Source of the DNA: Viscum album
Taxonomy: Eukaryota; Streptophyta; Magnoliopsida; Santalales; Viscaceae
Length of the DNA stretch: 64,000 bases
Assembly: GCA_963277665.1 (NCBI GenBank)
Contig: OY728163.1
Span: 1,910,040,644-1,910,104,643 of the forward strand
Reading direction: 5' to 3'
Of the stretch, positions 23,791 through 35,707 are shown piece by piece (position 1 is the first letter of the stretch; every line of letters begins with the position of its first letter). Made by a program: the position numbers and the translations under genes. The notes under the pieces are model-generated. The model was given only the letters and a program-made list of their open reading frames with translations, had not been told where the DNA came from and ran no database searches.

Positions 23791-24783
23791 TAAAAAGTTC
23801 AAGTTAATATTCCTTTATTGGATGCAGTCAAGAAAATTCCCCATTATGAAAAATTTCTTAAATAACTTTGCACCCATAGACATAGGCTGAAGGGGAATGA
23901 GAGAGTCAACTTGGGGAGGAATTTCTCGGCATTGATTCAACCAACAATGCCAACTAAGTGTAAGGATTCGAGCACATTTATGATACCTTGTACCATAGGG
24001 GAGACATTCTTTTCAGATGCTATGTTAGATTTAGGTGCTTCCATTAAAGTAATTCCTCACTCCATGTATACTTCTATACAGGTTAGATAACTTCAACTAA
24101 CAATCATTATCGTGGAACTTTCCAGCTAGAATATTGCGCATCCAACAGGAGTGATTGAGGATGTCCTTATAAGAGTGAATAATCTCATCTTCTCCGCTGA
24201 TTTATACATTCTTGAGATGGAATATACCCAAACCCAAGGGTATTCCCCCTTCATAATTGGGAGGAAATTCCTAAAAACAACGAAGAAAATCATTAACGTT
24301 CATAATGGTATGCTTTCTATGGAGTTATAAGAATAAAATGTAAGTTTTAACATCCTTGAGGCTATAAAACACCCCTTTGAAGAGCACTCCACTCTTCATG
24401 TCTATTTGATGGAAGTGCTCTCAAACGATGAACACACACACAATTATCTCCTCAACCCATACTCTGATTCATTTTCCTCTTCTTCACCCTTGGATGATTT
24501 GAGTTTTTATTCATGTTTTGAGTTTTTTTTGGGTTCTGAAAAGTGTAAATTTTGTGCTTTAATTGACGAGTGTGTTCATTATGAGGTACCCATGACCGTT
24601 GATGATTCTGAAAATCTCATTTCTATATATGCTATATCCTCAGAGAATAAACATGAGTATATAGATAGTTTCATAGACCTCACTCCCCCTAAAAACCCTC
24701 CCTCAATCCAGAAACCACCAGTGTTGGAACTTAAACAACATCCTTATAATTTAAAATATGAATATCTTGAGGGTATTGACTAA
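23791..24783 (+). pseudogene. N4 aspartic protease and linker
   Basis: The protease cleaves the polyprotein. The segment MLDLGASIKVIPHSMY (near 24022-24066) is the active site in the Athila/Tat form, Asp-Leu-Gly in place of the usual Asp-Ser/Thr-Gly. FIIGRKFLKTTKKIINVHNG (near 24250-24312) is the conserved I-GR-FL-T--A-I-V--G end of the fold. The 125-codon open stretch at 24406-24783 is the variable acidic linker before reverse transcriptase, with a DLTPPKNPPSIQKPPVLELK segment like the P-LELKPLP motif that precedes RT in this lineage. Confidence 0.82.
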
Positions 24784-25690
24784 TTTCCCATCATTATTTC
24801 CAATAAACTCCATCCAAAATAGGAATCGAAACTACTCAAACTTTTGAGAGTGTATAAAAAGGAAATAGGATGGAAATTGGCTGATATTCCTAGGATTATC
24901 TCATCAATTTGTATGTACCATATACTTTTGGATGATGAGGCTAATCTTGTAAGACAATCTCAACACCGGTTTAATCCCACTCTCCTTGAAGTGGTAAAAT
25001 TGGAAGTCAATAAATTACTTGTGGTGGGGACCATTTATCCTATATCTGATTGTAAATGGGTTAGCCCAGTGAAAATTGTGCCTAAACAATAGGAATAACA
25101 TTTTTTTAAATGAAAGGAATGAATTGGTTCCAACACATGTGAAAAATAGTTGGTGAGTCTGTATTGACTACCATCGACTGAATCAAGACACTCGTAAGGA
25201 CCAAATTCCTCTACCTTTCATTGAAAAAATTCTAGAATGATTATCTAGTAAGTCCCATTATTGTTTCCTTGATGGATGTTCGGGTTATTTTCAAATCCAT
25301 ATATCCTCTGAGGATCAAGAAAAGACAACATTTACCTGTCATATTGACACATTTTCATATAGAAGGATGCCTTTTGGTCTATGTAATGCTCCCGGTACTT
25401 TTTAACGATGTATGTTGAGTATTTTTTATGAGTAACTATAGAATTTCATTGAAGTTTTTATGGAATATTTCATGATTTATAGAACTTCCTTTGATGACTA
25501 TTTGACTCACTTAGGTTCTATCCTCCACCATTTCATAGAAAAAGATATTGTATTAAATTACAAGAAATTATATTTCATGGTTAAACGAGGGAAAATTCTT
25601 GGGAATGCTATTTTAAAAGAGGAAATTGAAGTGGATAAATAAAAAACTGAATTAATTTCAACCCTTCCATATTCAAAATGTGTTCATGAG
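24784..25690 (+). pseudogene. N4 reverse transcriptase
   Basis: RT copies element RNA to DNA. Visible in order: GWKLADIPRI (24868), RFNPTLLEVVKLEVNKLLVVGTIYPISDCKWVSP split across 24965-25070, a VCIDYHRLN-like segment near 25155, QIPLPFIEKILE (25204), FLDGCSGYFQIHISSEDQEK (25267-25326), YRRMPFGLCNAP (25358-25393). The catalytic motif normally FMDD reads FMEY (near 25456-25467), so the enzyme would be dead apart from the stops. It continues to the HFM--GKILG segment and EIEVDK (25642). Confidence 0.9.
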
Positions 25691-26265
25691 GTGAGATCTT
25701 TCTTGGGTCATGTTGGTTTTTATCGCCGATTCATTGAAGACTTCAATAAGATCACACTTCCCATATCCCAGTTATTACAAAAAGATTCAGAGTTTGTGTT
25801 TGATAAAAATTGTGAGGATTATTTCAATTCAATAAAAATAAGTCTCACTTCACCTCCCTTCATTCAACCACCAAGGTGGGATCTCTCATTTGATCTTATG
25901 TGTGATGCCTCTAACTTTGCAGTTGGGGAAGTTTTATCACAAAGGGTTGAGAATGCTCCTTATGTCATTGCATATGCCTCACGTACCCTTGATCCTACCC
26001 AGGAAAACTACACCACCACTGAAAAATAACTTCTTTCTATTGTGTTTTCCTTGGAAAAATTCCGTTCATATCTTATAGGGTCAAAAATCACTAACTTATC
26101 TGATCATGATGCCCTTTATTTCCCCCTAAAGAAACCTGAAGCCAAGCCCCGCCTTATTCGGTGGATGCTCCTCCTCCAAGAGTTTGACCTTGAGATTAGA
26201 GATAAGAGAGGATTAGAAAATGTTGTAGCTAATCACATTAGTAGGATTTACCCACTATTGTAACA
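25691..26265 (+). pseudogene. N4 RNase H
   Basis: RNase H removes the RNA template. RSFLGHVGFYRRFIEDFNKI is the RT-RNase H connection. Then FDLMCDASNFAVGEVLSQR (first acidic residue kept), YVIAYASRTL, NYTTTEK (Glu kept), FRSYLIGSKITNLSDHDALY (Asp kept) and RLIRWMLLLQEFDLEIRDKR to NHISR at about 26250. Only a stop after TTEK and one small shift interrupt it, making this the best-preserved part of N4. Confidence 0.9.
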
Positions 26266-26379
26266 TCAGGTTGACTCACCCCTCCCCATTAGATAATTCT
26301 TCCCTCATGAGAACCTTTGTGATGTTGTGGACCTTACCCCCTAGTATGTGGACATTGTGAATTTTCTAGCAACATCTAG

Positions 26380-27640
26380 GGTCCCCACAAATTTCATCAC
26401 TTCATAATCCCAGAGACTTAAGAATGATTGTTGTTGGTACATTTGGGATGACTCATATTTGTGGCGAATTTATGCTGACCAAGTAGTTTGTTGGTGTGTC
26501 CCTAACCATGAGTTCACCTCTGTTTTGACCTTATGCCACACTTTGGAATGTGGGGGCCACTTTGGATCTCAACGTACAGCTAAAAAGGTTATTAAATCAA
26601 GAATTTATTGGACAAAATTGTATAGTGATGCCCATAGATTTTGAAAGTCATGTAGTTATTGTCAATTCAAAGGGAATATCTCCAAGAGGAATGAAATTCC
26701 CCAACATCCCATGTTATTCTATGAAATTTTTGATGCTTGGGGAATTGAATTCATGGGGAATTTTAAAAATTCATTTGGCCTTTTGTAAATATTATTGGAT
26801 ATTGACTATGTATCTAAATGGGTGGAAGAAAAAGCCACCAGAACTGATGAATCTTGAGTGGTTGTTGATTTTGTGAGGTATCAGATTTTTAGTAGGTTTG
26901 GTTTACCGAGATTCATCATTAGTGACCAGGGTTCACATTTTTGCAATCAAAAATGAAAAATTTTCTTCATTAGTATGGGTTTGTTCATAAATTCTCTACA
27001 ACATATCACCCCCAAACTAACGAACAAGTAAAAATCTCAAATTGGGAAGTTAAGAGAATCTTGGAAAAAACTATATAACCCAATAGGAAAGATTGGAGTT
27101 TGCACTTTGATGATGAACTTTGGGCATACCGCAAAACTTTTAAAACCCCAGTCGGAATGTAACCATATAGAATTGTGTTTGGAAAGGCTTTTCACCTCCC
27201 AGTGGAGGTAGAACACCATGAATATTGGTCTATTAAACAATGTAATATGAATATTTTAGATGAAGGTGAACATATAAAGCTACAAATTCAAGAGTTGGAA
27301 GAAATTTGATGTGATGCATATGAGAAACCTTAGATATATAAATAGAATACAAAGGCTATCCATGATAGCATGATTCATCAGCAGAAGTCCCATATTGGTG
27401 AGAAGGTCCTCATTTACAATTATAGGCTAAAGCTCCACTCGGGTAAGCTTTGTTCCCGATGGCTCGGTCCTTATACTGTTACTAATGTTTACCCGTTTGG
27501 TGCTATATAGGTTTTTCATGAGAAGAGTGGAAAGAAGATTAATTTCAATGGGTAGAGGCTCAAACACTTCTATGAGGATTTTCCAAAGCATCTCGTGGAG
27601 GAAATCCAACTGATTGATGCACATATGACACCACTTAACA
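26380..27640 (+). pseudogene. N4 integrase
   Basis: The zinc-binding part reads VPNHEF...LCHTLECGGHFGSQRTAKK (near 26498-26585) with the CSYCQ pair near 26650. The core begins WGIEFMGNF (first catalytic Asp now Glu, near 26735), continues YVSKWVE, then FGLPRFIISDQGSHFCNQ (second Asp kept, 26896-26950), and the final Glu position in the HPQTNxQ segment reads Lys (near 27025). The C-terminal part, GKAFHLPVEVEH, then a GPYTV-like and NGQRLK-like segment (27180-27560), is recognisable but frameshifted. Two of three catalytic residues are lost. Confidence 0.85.
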
Positions 27641-29142
27641 GGTTGTCCCTTCTCCCTAACTTTATTTATTTTCTATTTATTTAAAATTCTTTCATTGAGG
27701 ACAATGAAACTTTTAGGAGTTTGGGAAGGTGACATGTCATATTTAGGATTAAACGAAAAAAATTATTTTTTTTTTAAAAAAAAAATGTGTTTTCATTTTT
27801 GATTTTCTTTATTTTGTGTTTTAGATAAAAATTGATCTTAAAAATAATATCCAAAACCATTTTTCATTCTTGAGTCGATTGTGTGGAAAATTCCATTGTT
27901 TTTGGAAAAATGTTTTTCAAATGAATGTTGATATGTAATCTTTTCCTATAATTTTTATTTTCAAATAATTGTTAGGTGTTTAATGGATTCTTGAAACCGA
28001 TGCCTCATTAGCACTAACCAATATTTTAATCCCTTACCTGAGAGATATTATAAAGCCTTTATTGAATATTCTTACTTTTAATCACTTTATTGAGAGTCTC
28101 GTGTCATGTAGAGAAACTATAACTTGCCTTGATTCTGTTTAAAGACATAAGATTCAAGTATTCTACATTCATGATAGATGTAATTGTTCATTGAAAAGCC
28201 CTTTGTAAAATTATCCTCTATTTTCATCCACCTTTACATTTTATCATTCTTAAGACTTAGAGACCATAAAATACCTATTAAGTAGCCACATTACAAGCTA
28301 ATTTATCCCTACCTACCCATCTCTTGTGTATATTCTTGTTTTATTTTCAGAAAGGGTGGGGATAGAGTTTTTTCCATGGGAATTTTGGGAAGAGAATCAT
28401 TGTTATGGGTTGATATAAAGGGTGCCTACATTTTCCTTGAGAAATGGGTTCATAAGCCATATTACATCATTGTTTTATATATTTTTGCCCCTTCATCTCA
28501 AAAAAATCTAAAAAAATAGTTATGTACATAAAAAAAAACAGAACAGAAGAAAAAATGGATAAAAGAGGATGTTTACTCATTATTATTCATTGCTTGGTTG
28601 GGACCCGCACAAATGGAAAAGGGGGATAGTGAGTTAGAGGTAATAAACTTTTTGAGGGGATGAGTGTGTAAATTCATTGTAAAAACTTTCCAAATTTTGA
28701 CATGTTTTTTAAATAAGAGATTAAACACTCCTCTTCTGCCTCATATTTTTAAACATTGAATCCTACCAACCCCTGAACCTCAGAACAACCTGTTGGAAGT
28801 GATCTTGATTAGCACACTAGTTTTTTCCGGTGGAGAACCTAGAATCTTGGAAAGAATATTGTAAGATCACATGAACTCTAGGAAAAGATAATAACTCCAC
28901 TTTCATATGTTCCTAGATTGAATAGGAAAAAATTTCTAAGTGAGGTAGGTTACGACATGTTGCATGGGTGAACAAATGAATTTGAACAAATTTGAATGTG
29001 AGAAAAGAAAATGATAGAAAAATTGATTCCATAAACGAGACATGATGAATTTCATTAAACAAGAATCTTGTATGTTTTCACACCTTTGATTTAGGAATGG
29101 GGCATGATTAGGATATTATAATTTTCCTAGGAGTGGAAATGT
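27641..29142. other. N4 3' non-coding region
   Basis: About 1.5 kb between the end of integrase and the polypurine tract, with A- and T-runs near 27760-27800 and 28500-28550. Athila elements can carry an env-like ORF here; I see no ORF or membrane-protein signature that supports one. Confidence 0.65.
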
Positions 29143-29157
29143 TTAGGTGTGGGGATG
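29143..29157 (+). other. N4 polypurine tract
   Basis: TTAGGTGTGGGGATG precedes the 3' LTR start TGGTCGTACC. Confidence 0.65.
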
Positions 29158-30767
29158 TGGTCGTACCACGATTTACTGTTTCATTTTCACCCTTACACCA
29201 CTATGCTAAACTTGTTTTGTATTGAAAATTATAAAAATAATAAAAAATTTAACTTCATTTTTGATTCCATTATTTTTTGTTTATCACTATTGAAATGGGA
29301 AATGTTACCTATTTTGAAGATTTCAATGTAGTAGGAGATGATTTAGAGGGCCCATGATGAAGTGGAAGAAAAATGGGCCAAAATTGCAAGGATCCATGAA
29401 TACCTGTACACTATTTTGATTGTTTAGAAAATTATGTGCATTTAAATGTACCCATATTTTGAATTATAGTCTAAAAGTTAATGGGATACAACTCTTATGA
29501 AAAAACCCAAGCCCAAATATTCCAGAAAGGGGCCCAACCGACCTGATTTGTCTAGAACACTGAATTTGTGGGAAGTCAAAAGTTGCGTTTTGTAATCTAA
29601 CTTTATATCTAGATCAACTTGTCTAACTGATTCCAAACTTTAGGTGGAGATAATTAGGAAGTGGGGATACAACTTTCCAGTTTTTAAAAAAAGGATATTC
29701 TATTGTCTAATGTCCAAAACTCATGGTTAAAGTGGTTTGAAGAAATATGCGTGCCCAAAACCACCTTCCAATTTTTCTATAAAATGGAACCTTAGGCTCC
29801 CCATTTGGAAGTTCGGTCAGGAAGCACGATGATGCCATTTTGAAGTCTCAAAGGTGTCTCCCCATTATTTCTAGAAGTTCTGGAGGCTATGGTAAGTGCT
29901 ACTTCAACATATTTTTCTTCCTCCCCTCCCATGGGTTTCTAAACCCCTTGTCATCACCCGGGGAGGAACGTGATGCAATCCCAAGCTTCATAATTGCATT
30001 ATTTTGAATGATATTTTTAATTCTAGGTTGTTTGTTTTTTTATTCATCCTCTATTTTTATTTAATTGAGTTATATACTGGTATGTTATACTCAAACTCAA
30101 GTGATCATGTTTGGGGGTACCCTTTCATGTGATGTTTCACACACTGTTCATCCATTTTCCCTCCCTCATTCAATTATGGTGTTTGTGTGGTTCATATTGT
30201 TCAATTAAACTCACATAAGCACTGTCAAGGACATGTAAATTTATGTCATGGTATCAAAAATAAATAACATACAATCCTAGACAACACATCGAGTTCTTCG
30301 TGTGTTGCCTTGGTGAGTTTTGGTTATGAAGTCAAACACAAATCACCCAATCATCGGTGGTATTTGGTGAATCATTGTGTGTTTTAGATTGAACCATAGG
30401 AGGTATCCTAGTATAAACTCAGTAAAATTATGGTAATAGGTGTTACAAACCAGGGATTAAAATGTCTATACCCTTTCTCTTGAAGTGATGTAGGATGAGA
30501 ATCACGATACTCCCGTAGGTTGATCATGTTTAATTAATCTTGTTTATTTCTACTTTATTTTATCGCTTTAGTTTTTCTATTGTAATATTTAATCATAAAA
30601 ACCAAAGTTTTATTAAATCCCATTCCCCTTATATTTTCATAATCAAAACTATCTTTTTAAATTAATGATATAATGCTCCATTGAGAGACGACCTAGGGTT
30701 GCTGTTATACTGTAGAAATTATAGTTAAAACTAATCAACTAATTTGATGCGCTCGACAATGCGATCA
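29158..30767 (+). repeat. N4 3' LTR (1610 bp)
   Basis: Starts TGGTCGTACCACGATTTACT and ends CTCGACAATGCGATCA; matches the 5' LTR throughout. Followed by the ATGGG duplication at 30768-30772. Confidence 0.93.
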
Positions 30768-30772
30768 ATGGG

Positions 30773-31440
30773 AAAAATTGGAATCAGTTGTAAATCTAAT
30801 AAATAAACTACTATATGTAAATAGAGCCAAAATAAAGAAAAGATGAAAGTTGTACACATTGAAAAGTTTCCTAAAGTGCTAAAAAAGAAACCCTCAATAC
30901 AAACTAAAATGAGTACTAGAGATTATCCTCAAAATTTCCGAAATGAAAGGCAGTCCAACCATTTTCCCAATGAAGAAGGAACGAGGAGAAATATAAGTGA
31001 AAAGAAATTTCCTCTCATGAAGTATCAGTTCTATGGATATCTGGGTCATACCATGTCATATTTCAAAGAGGAAAGGAGCAATTTGAATAGGGAAGCTCTG
31101 AGAATTCAACAAAGGAGACTAATTTTATATCCTATATATTATATAAGAAATTGTTTATATGGATACTGTTTTCAATATTCTAACTTTGGCTATAAATTTT
31201 GTATTGCAGGTAGAGGTATGATAGGATAAATTCATACAACTCTCATAGATGGGTCAATACTCACCCTCCTGGCAATGTTGTTCTCAAAAACATTTTTTCT
31301 CCTATAGAAGAAGAGTATGGGTATAAATAGTCTTATTATGTGGAAGAAATAATTGGAAGGCCATCAATTTCCTATGCTCAATATAATATCCCATGGAAAG
31401 AGAATAATAAAATTGAGAAAACCAATCTTGCAGAAGTAGC
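30773..31440 (+). pseudogene. N1 gag, second part
   Basis: The N1 reading resumes directly after N4. The open stretch 30843-31229 is rich in Lys, Arg and Asn and holds a damaged second zinc-knuckle-like motif, YQFYGYLGHTMSYF (near 31023-31064), in which Cys positions read Tyr and Phe (TGT/TGC to TAT/TTC type changes). Copia gag with two knuckles and a long coiled-coil middle recalls the SIRE/Maximus branch, but I hold that only as a suggestion. Confidence 0.7.
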
Positions 31441-31735
31441 CCTCAAAACTACAAAAAGCAGTAGCACCTAGATTATTGATAGTGGATGCTCGTCCCATAT
31501 GACAGGAAATGCTGACCTTTTAAATAAAATTTAAAATAATGTTGATGGAATAGTGAGGTTTAGTAATTATGGTGCTTTGAAGATTAAAGGCAATGGAAAT
31601 ACTGCTATAGATAATGGAGAGATGAAGAAGGATGAAGTTCTTTATGTGAATGATCTACGTCACAATGTTCTCAGTGTGAGTCAACTTCATGATTCAGGGC
31701 TCATAGTAACTTTTAATCAAAAGGATGAACTATAA
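31441..31735 (+). pseudogene. N1 copia protease
   Basis: IIDSGCSSHMTGNADLLNKI (31472-31531) is the W-IDSGCS-HMTG active site with Asp-Ser-Gly intact. It is followed by VRFSNYGALKIKGNGNTAI and VLYVNDLRHNVLSVSQLHDS (31637-31696), the standard end of copia protease and entry to the integrase N-terminus. One stop interrupts the start of the domain (Trp position). Confidence 0.88.
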
Positions 31736-32700
31736 AGGGAAAAACCAGGAAGTCTCTCATGAAAGGCTGCAGAATAGATGGAAACTTATATTAGGTTGAT
31801 AGTAAAGAGAACTCTTGCTATATGTCTGTTGAAGAAGAAAACAACCTATGGCATTAAATACTAGGGCACATTAACCAACAAGACATGGAAAATATATCTA
31901 AGAGGAATATAGTCATGGATATCCCCATTCTGAAATGTGAATGGGAAAATAATTTTGATTCTTGTATATAGGGGAAGCTAGTCTGTAGTTCATATCGACC
32001 AAAGAAGAAAAGGGAATCACACCATCTTGATCTCATCTATACAGAGGTATGAGGCCTGATAAAAATTTTCGGAACTCATGGAGAGAGGTACTTCATCCTT
32101 TTCATTGATGATTATAGTAGAATGGATTGTGTAATGGTTATTCACAGGAAGCGGAAAATTCTTGATTGCATGAAAAATTATCAGCGAATTGTCGAGAATG
32201 ATACTGGATGGATAATCAAAGTCCTATGATCTAACAATGGAGGAGAATAAACATATATTAAGTTTGATAATTACCTAGAAAAACATATAATACGACATGA
32301 GCTATATTTTGTGAGAACTCCGCAAAAAAATGGAGTTGTTGAGTGCCAGAATCGACTGGTCAACAATATGGACAGGACTATGCTATTTGAGAGTCTTATC
32401 TCTCACCATTACTAGAAAGAAGCTGTTGAATCTGCAGTTCACATTCAAAATAGAACGGGGCTTTATATGGGAGAAACAAAGACACCATATGAATTGTGGT
32501 ATGAAAGTAATACTTCTTTGAAATACTTTCATGTTTTCGGAAGAAAATGTTTCATCCGTAATAAATAAGGAAATCAAGGGAAGTTTGGTGACAATTCAGA
32601 TGAAGGAATATTTCTTAGATATGAAATGAAAACAAAGCTTAAAAGTGTTTTAATAAGCACTTGGGGATGATTTTGGAAAGAAATGATGTTAATATCATTG
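31736..32700 (+). pseudogene. N1 copia integrase
   Basis: The GAG-pre-integrase zinc part is visible: NNLWHxILGHINQQDM near 31842-31890 and the Cys pair near 31934-31970. The core has FIDDYSRM near 32101, SNNGGE near 32232 (second Asp now Asn), TPQKNGVVECQNR near 32322-32357 (Glu kept), then HIQNRTGLYMGETKTPYELW near 32440-32500 and YFHVFGRKCFIRN near 32526-32564. Stops fall at Trp, Gln and Arg positions. The catalytic change and the stops make it inactive. Confidence 0.85.
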
Positions 32701-32964
32701 AAGAAAAAACCCCAAATGCTTCAAATAATTCCTATACCGATGAGATAGAATATGATGAAGAATGTGAAAATAGAGTAAATGAAAATACATAAATAGAGGA
32801 AGGTGTAAAAAACTCTTAGGAGTCACATCATGATGTTGACTCAGAAGAATAATCAGAAGTTGAAACCATAGCTGGAGAGAATTCAATTGAATCTCGGAGG
32901 AGGAATCGAAGAGCAGAAATTGATCAATCCAACATCATTGGGGATTGAACTGCACCCACACAAA
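32701..32964 (+). pseudogene. N1 hinge between integrase and reverse transcriptase
   Basis: Acidic, low-complexity linker (NDVNIIEEKTPNASNNSYTD, then Glu/Asp-rich stretches) with RRRNRRAEIDQSNIIGD-like end near 32898-32945. This variable linker is normal in copia elements; no separate function is visible. Confidence 0.7.
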
Positions 32965-33880
32965 CGAGGAGAATGAGGAGTAATTCACAATCTGCATTTC
33001 TATCAGTTGTGGAACAATCCTCATTTGAAGAAGCTTCAAAAGATGAATCATGGGTGAAATCCATGCATGAAGAGTTAGATCAGATTGACAAAAATCAAAC
33101 ATGGGATCTGTTCAAGGGACTTGAAGGTCACAATGTGATTGGTACAAAGTGGATCTTTAAGAATAAATAGGATGATCATGGTAATGTGATCCGAAATAAG
33201 GTGTGACTGGTGTGCAAGGGATATTCACAGATTGAAGGTGTTGATGTTGAGGAAACATTTTCTCCAGTAGCAATACTATAGTCAATCATGATTTTTCTTT
33301 CCATGACAATCCAAAGAGGATATAAATTATATCAAATGGATGTGAAAACAACATTCTTGAATAGTGTTCTCAAATAATAACTCTACATATAACAACCAGT
33401 GGGTTTTATTCTTGGTACTGATGAAACAAAGGTTTATAAACTAAAGAAGGACCTATATGGTTTAAAGAAGGCACCACAAGAATGGTATTCCCAATTGGAT
33501 TTTTATCTTAAGAAGCTGGAATTAAAAAGAGGAGGAGTATATCACAATATCTATGTAAATAATTCTCCAAAATATCAATTCATGGTTCTAGTTTATGTTG
33601 ATGAAATTATATTTTTTGCAGTAGGCAGAAATCAGTGGATGAATTTTCCAATCACATGAAATTAGAATTTGAAATGTCTATGATTGGGGAGCTCCCATAT
33701 TTCTTGGGGATACAGGTGATTCAAAATAAGGATTACACTTTCATTTCTCAGGAAAAGTATGCAAGAGATATTCTGAAGAAATTTATTATGCATGAATCCA
33801 AACCAATTTCAACTTCGATAGTGGTTGGAACTAAACTTGGAAAGCATGAGGATGTACCTCTATAGTTCCTACCTTGTACA
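32965..33880 (+). pseudogene. N1 copia reverse transcriptase
   Basis: Starts with the EEASKDESWVKSMHEELDQI segment, DKNQTWDLF, then VIGTKWIFKNK, KGYSQIEGVDVEETFSPVA (near 33217-33270), YQMDVKTTFLNS (33331), VYKLKKDLYGLKKAPQEWYS (33432-33491). The catalytic YVDD reads YVDE (33593-33604). After a frameshift near 33630 comes FEMSMIGELPYFLGIQV and KYARDILKKF. About four stops and one shift break it. Confidence 0.92.
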
Positions 33881-34545
33881 AGAAGATTATTGGAAGCTTA
33901 ATGTACCTAATAGTGACATGGCTTGATATTGTCTTTGCAACTTTCTTGGTGGCCTGATTTCAAAGTAATCCGAAGGAAGAACATATGACAATAGTAAAAA
34001 GAATCATGAGGTACATTCAAGGTACTCATAATTGTGGGTTATACTTTATTGCAGGAAGAGACTGTAAATTATTAGTGTTTTCTGATGATTACTGGGTTGG
34101 AGATGTAGTGGACAGAAAGTCTACTAGGGGTGAAGCATTCTATATTGGGAAGAAATGTGTTGGATGGTTGAGCAAGAAACAAGAAAGTACTTCTCTTAGC
34201 ACTGATGAAGTTTAATATATCTATTCTAAAAAGGCATGCACTCAACTAAAATGGATGAAGCAACAACTGAAAGATATTGGTGATGAGGTGAAACAACCAA
34301 TAGTGATTTACTATGATAACAAGAGCGCAATTGATCTTACGAAGAATCCTATTCAGCATTCTTGTACAAAATATATTGAAATCAGATATAACTTTATCAA
34401 AGAAAAAGTTGAATAAGGTGTGATTAAAATGAATCATGTGGGAACTGATGAGAAAGTGGCTAATATCCTGACCAAGCCACTGTCAGTGGCTGTATTTGAG
34501 AAACATAGGTTGAACCTCGGTGTTCAGCCACCTCCCAGTGCATAA
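33881..34545 (+). pseudogene. N1 copia RNase H
   Basis: Begins KKIIGSLMYL, then MTIVKRIMRYIQGTHNCGLY, LLVFSDDYWVGDVVDRKSTR (34064-34123), VGWLSKKQESTSLSTDE and a stop at the Tyr after Glu (34213), WMKQQLKDIG, IYYDNKSAIDLTKNPIQHS, KYIEIRYNFIKEKVE, ending TDEKVANILTKPLS...LNLGVQPPPSA at 34545. Full-length with few breaks; the acidic residues of the active site appear kept. Confidence 0.92.
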
Positions 34546-35055
34546 GAAGGTTACGAAATTCCCCTATCCCCAATTATGTTAGTTGTTTTTAATCTGTTTG
34601 TGGATGTGATACAGGTTTATGGGGGAGATACTATCCATGGGGTGTTTTGAGATGTTCAATGAACATATATCAGTCTTTGGGTTTATTGTCAATGGGGGAG
34701 AAAAGAATTAATTCAAGACATGTGATGGATATGTAATGCTTATGTGACATGATGAGAATTTGGTGATAGGAGGAGAAGGAATACATTGAACATGTAATGC
34801 TTCTATGACACGATGCGAATTCGGTGTTAGGAGGAGAAGGAATATATTCAGGGCATTTAATGCTTCTGTGACATAGTAAGAGAATAGCTTGGGCATATTT
34901 AAGAATTCCAAAATACGGGAACCCAATTAAAGCTTTGTCTCTTTTTTTCTACACTGAGCATTTCTCATGTAGACTTAGAGTTTTGGTTGAGTTGATTCTT
35001 GTGTTTTAGGTTTTGCTTGTGATTGGTACTCTATTGAATTTGTCTGGTGATTTAC
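34546..35055 (+). other. N1 3' untranslated region
   Basis: Non-coding region between the end of pol and the purine tract, containing the 61-bp repeat. No extra ORF (such as an env-like one) is recognisable. Confidence 0.7.
34731..34880. repeat. ~61-bp tandem repeat, two and a half copies
   Basis: ATGTAATGCTTATGTGACAT continuing to GGAGGAGAAGGAATACATT recurs starting at 34731, 34792 and about 34855. Confidence 0.85.
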
Positions 35056-35076
35056 AAAAAGCCCAAAGGGGGAGAT
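35056..35076 (+). other. N1 polypurine tract
   Basis: AAAAAGCCCAAAGGGGGAGA precedes the 3' LTR start TGTTAGAACC; the form AAAGGGGGAGAT is classic for plant copia elements. Confidence 0.88.
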
Positions 35077-35707
35077 TGTTAGAACCATGACTGTTCTATG
35101 CAGAAAATGGAGTATGGTTTGTGTTTTTTTTAAATCCTCATTGAAATTTCATAATGTTTTCTAGGAAAGAGATCATATTGTTCAAGCATACAATAATATT
35201 GAAAGTGGAACCATTTTCCAATGTTTTCCAAATTTTTGGGCATGAAAATCAGAAAATGGAGAGATGTGTTCTTAGAAAAAGAACGTGCACTAAATTGATT
35301 TTGCATGGAATAGTGAAAAAAGGTTGGATTTTTCAGGAAAAAGGTGTTTCGGGATCAAAATGATGAAAAATGGCAAAGGCATGAGTTGTGAGAAATTTTT
35401 TGAAGTTGTGCGTGGAAAATAGTTCCTGTGCGAAAAGAATTTCATGAAAAATGAGATGTTTTTCAGGACACTATGGGTTTTTTACGTGGGGGTCGGTGAC
35501 GCCTATAAATAAGAGGTGACCCCCCTCATTTGGTACTGCTGAAGACTTAGATAAGTTCAATGTTCTAATGCACGTAAAATTTGTGCGAAAAGGGTGTTTC
35601 ATAGAAAAGTTAAAGTTGCGTGGAAAATTTAAAGTTGCGTGAAAAAGTTAAAGTTTTTCACAAAATTTAAATTTTCACATAAAGGTTGTGGTTTCACAAA
35701 ATAGTTT
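35077..35707 (+). repeat. N1 3' LTR, piece 1
   Basis: Starts TGTTAGAACCATGACTGTTC and aligns with 17347-17990. It is broken at the N2 insertion; AGTTT at 35703-35707 is the left target duplication of N2. It includes about four copies of the 19-bp repeat (35603-35680). Confidence 0.92.

Larger units (their letters stand above)
20189..30767 (+). mobile_element. N4: Athila/Tat-like Ty3/gypsy element inserted in N1 gag
   Basis: LTRs 20189-21793 and 29158-30767 have TGATCG...CGATCA inverted ends (best seen as the combination of the two copies) and a perfect ATGGG target duplication. The Asp-type priming site and order gag, protease, reverse transcriptase, RNase H, integrase place it in Ty3/gypsy; wording of the polymerase (EDQEKTTFTC, YRRMPFGLCNAP, ENVVANHISR) and the DLGAS protease site place it in the Athila/Tat branch. 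About 1.5 kb after integrase is non-coding. Over the first 120 bases I count roughly 11 differences between LTRs. Confidence 0.95.

Noticed and set aside
27641..29142. An env-like gene in N4
   Set aside because: No ORF over about 60 codons, no signal peptide or transmembrane pattern, although some Athila elements carry one here.
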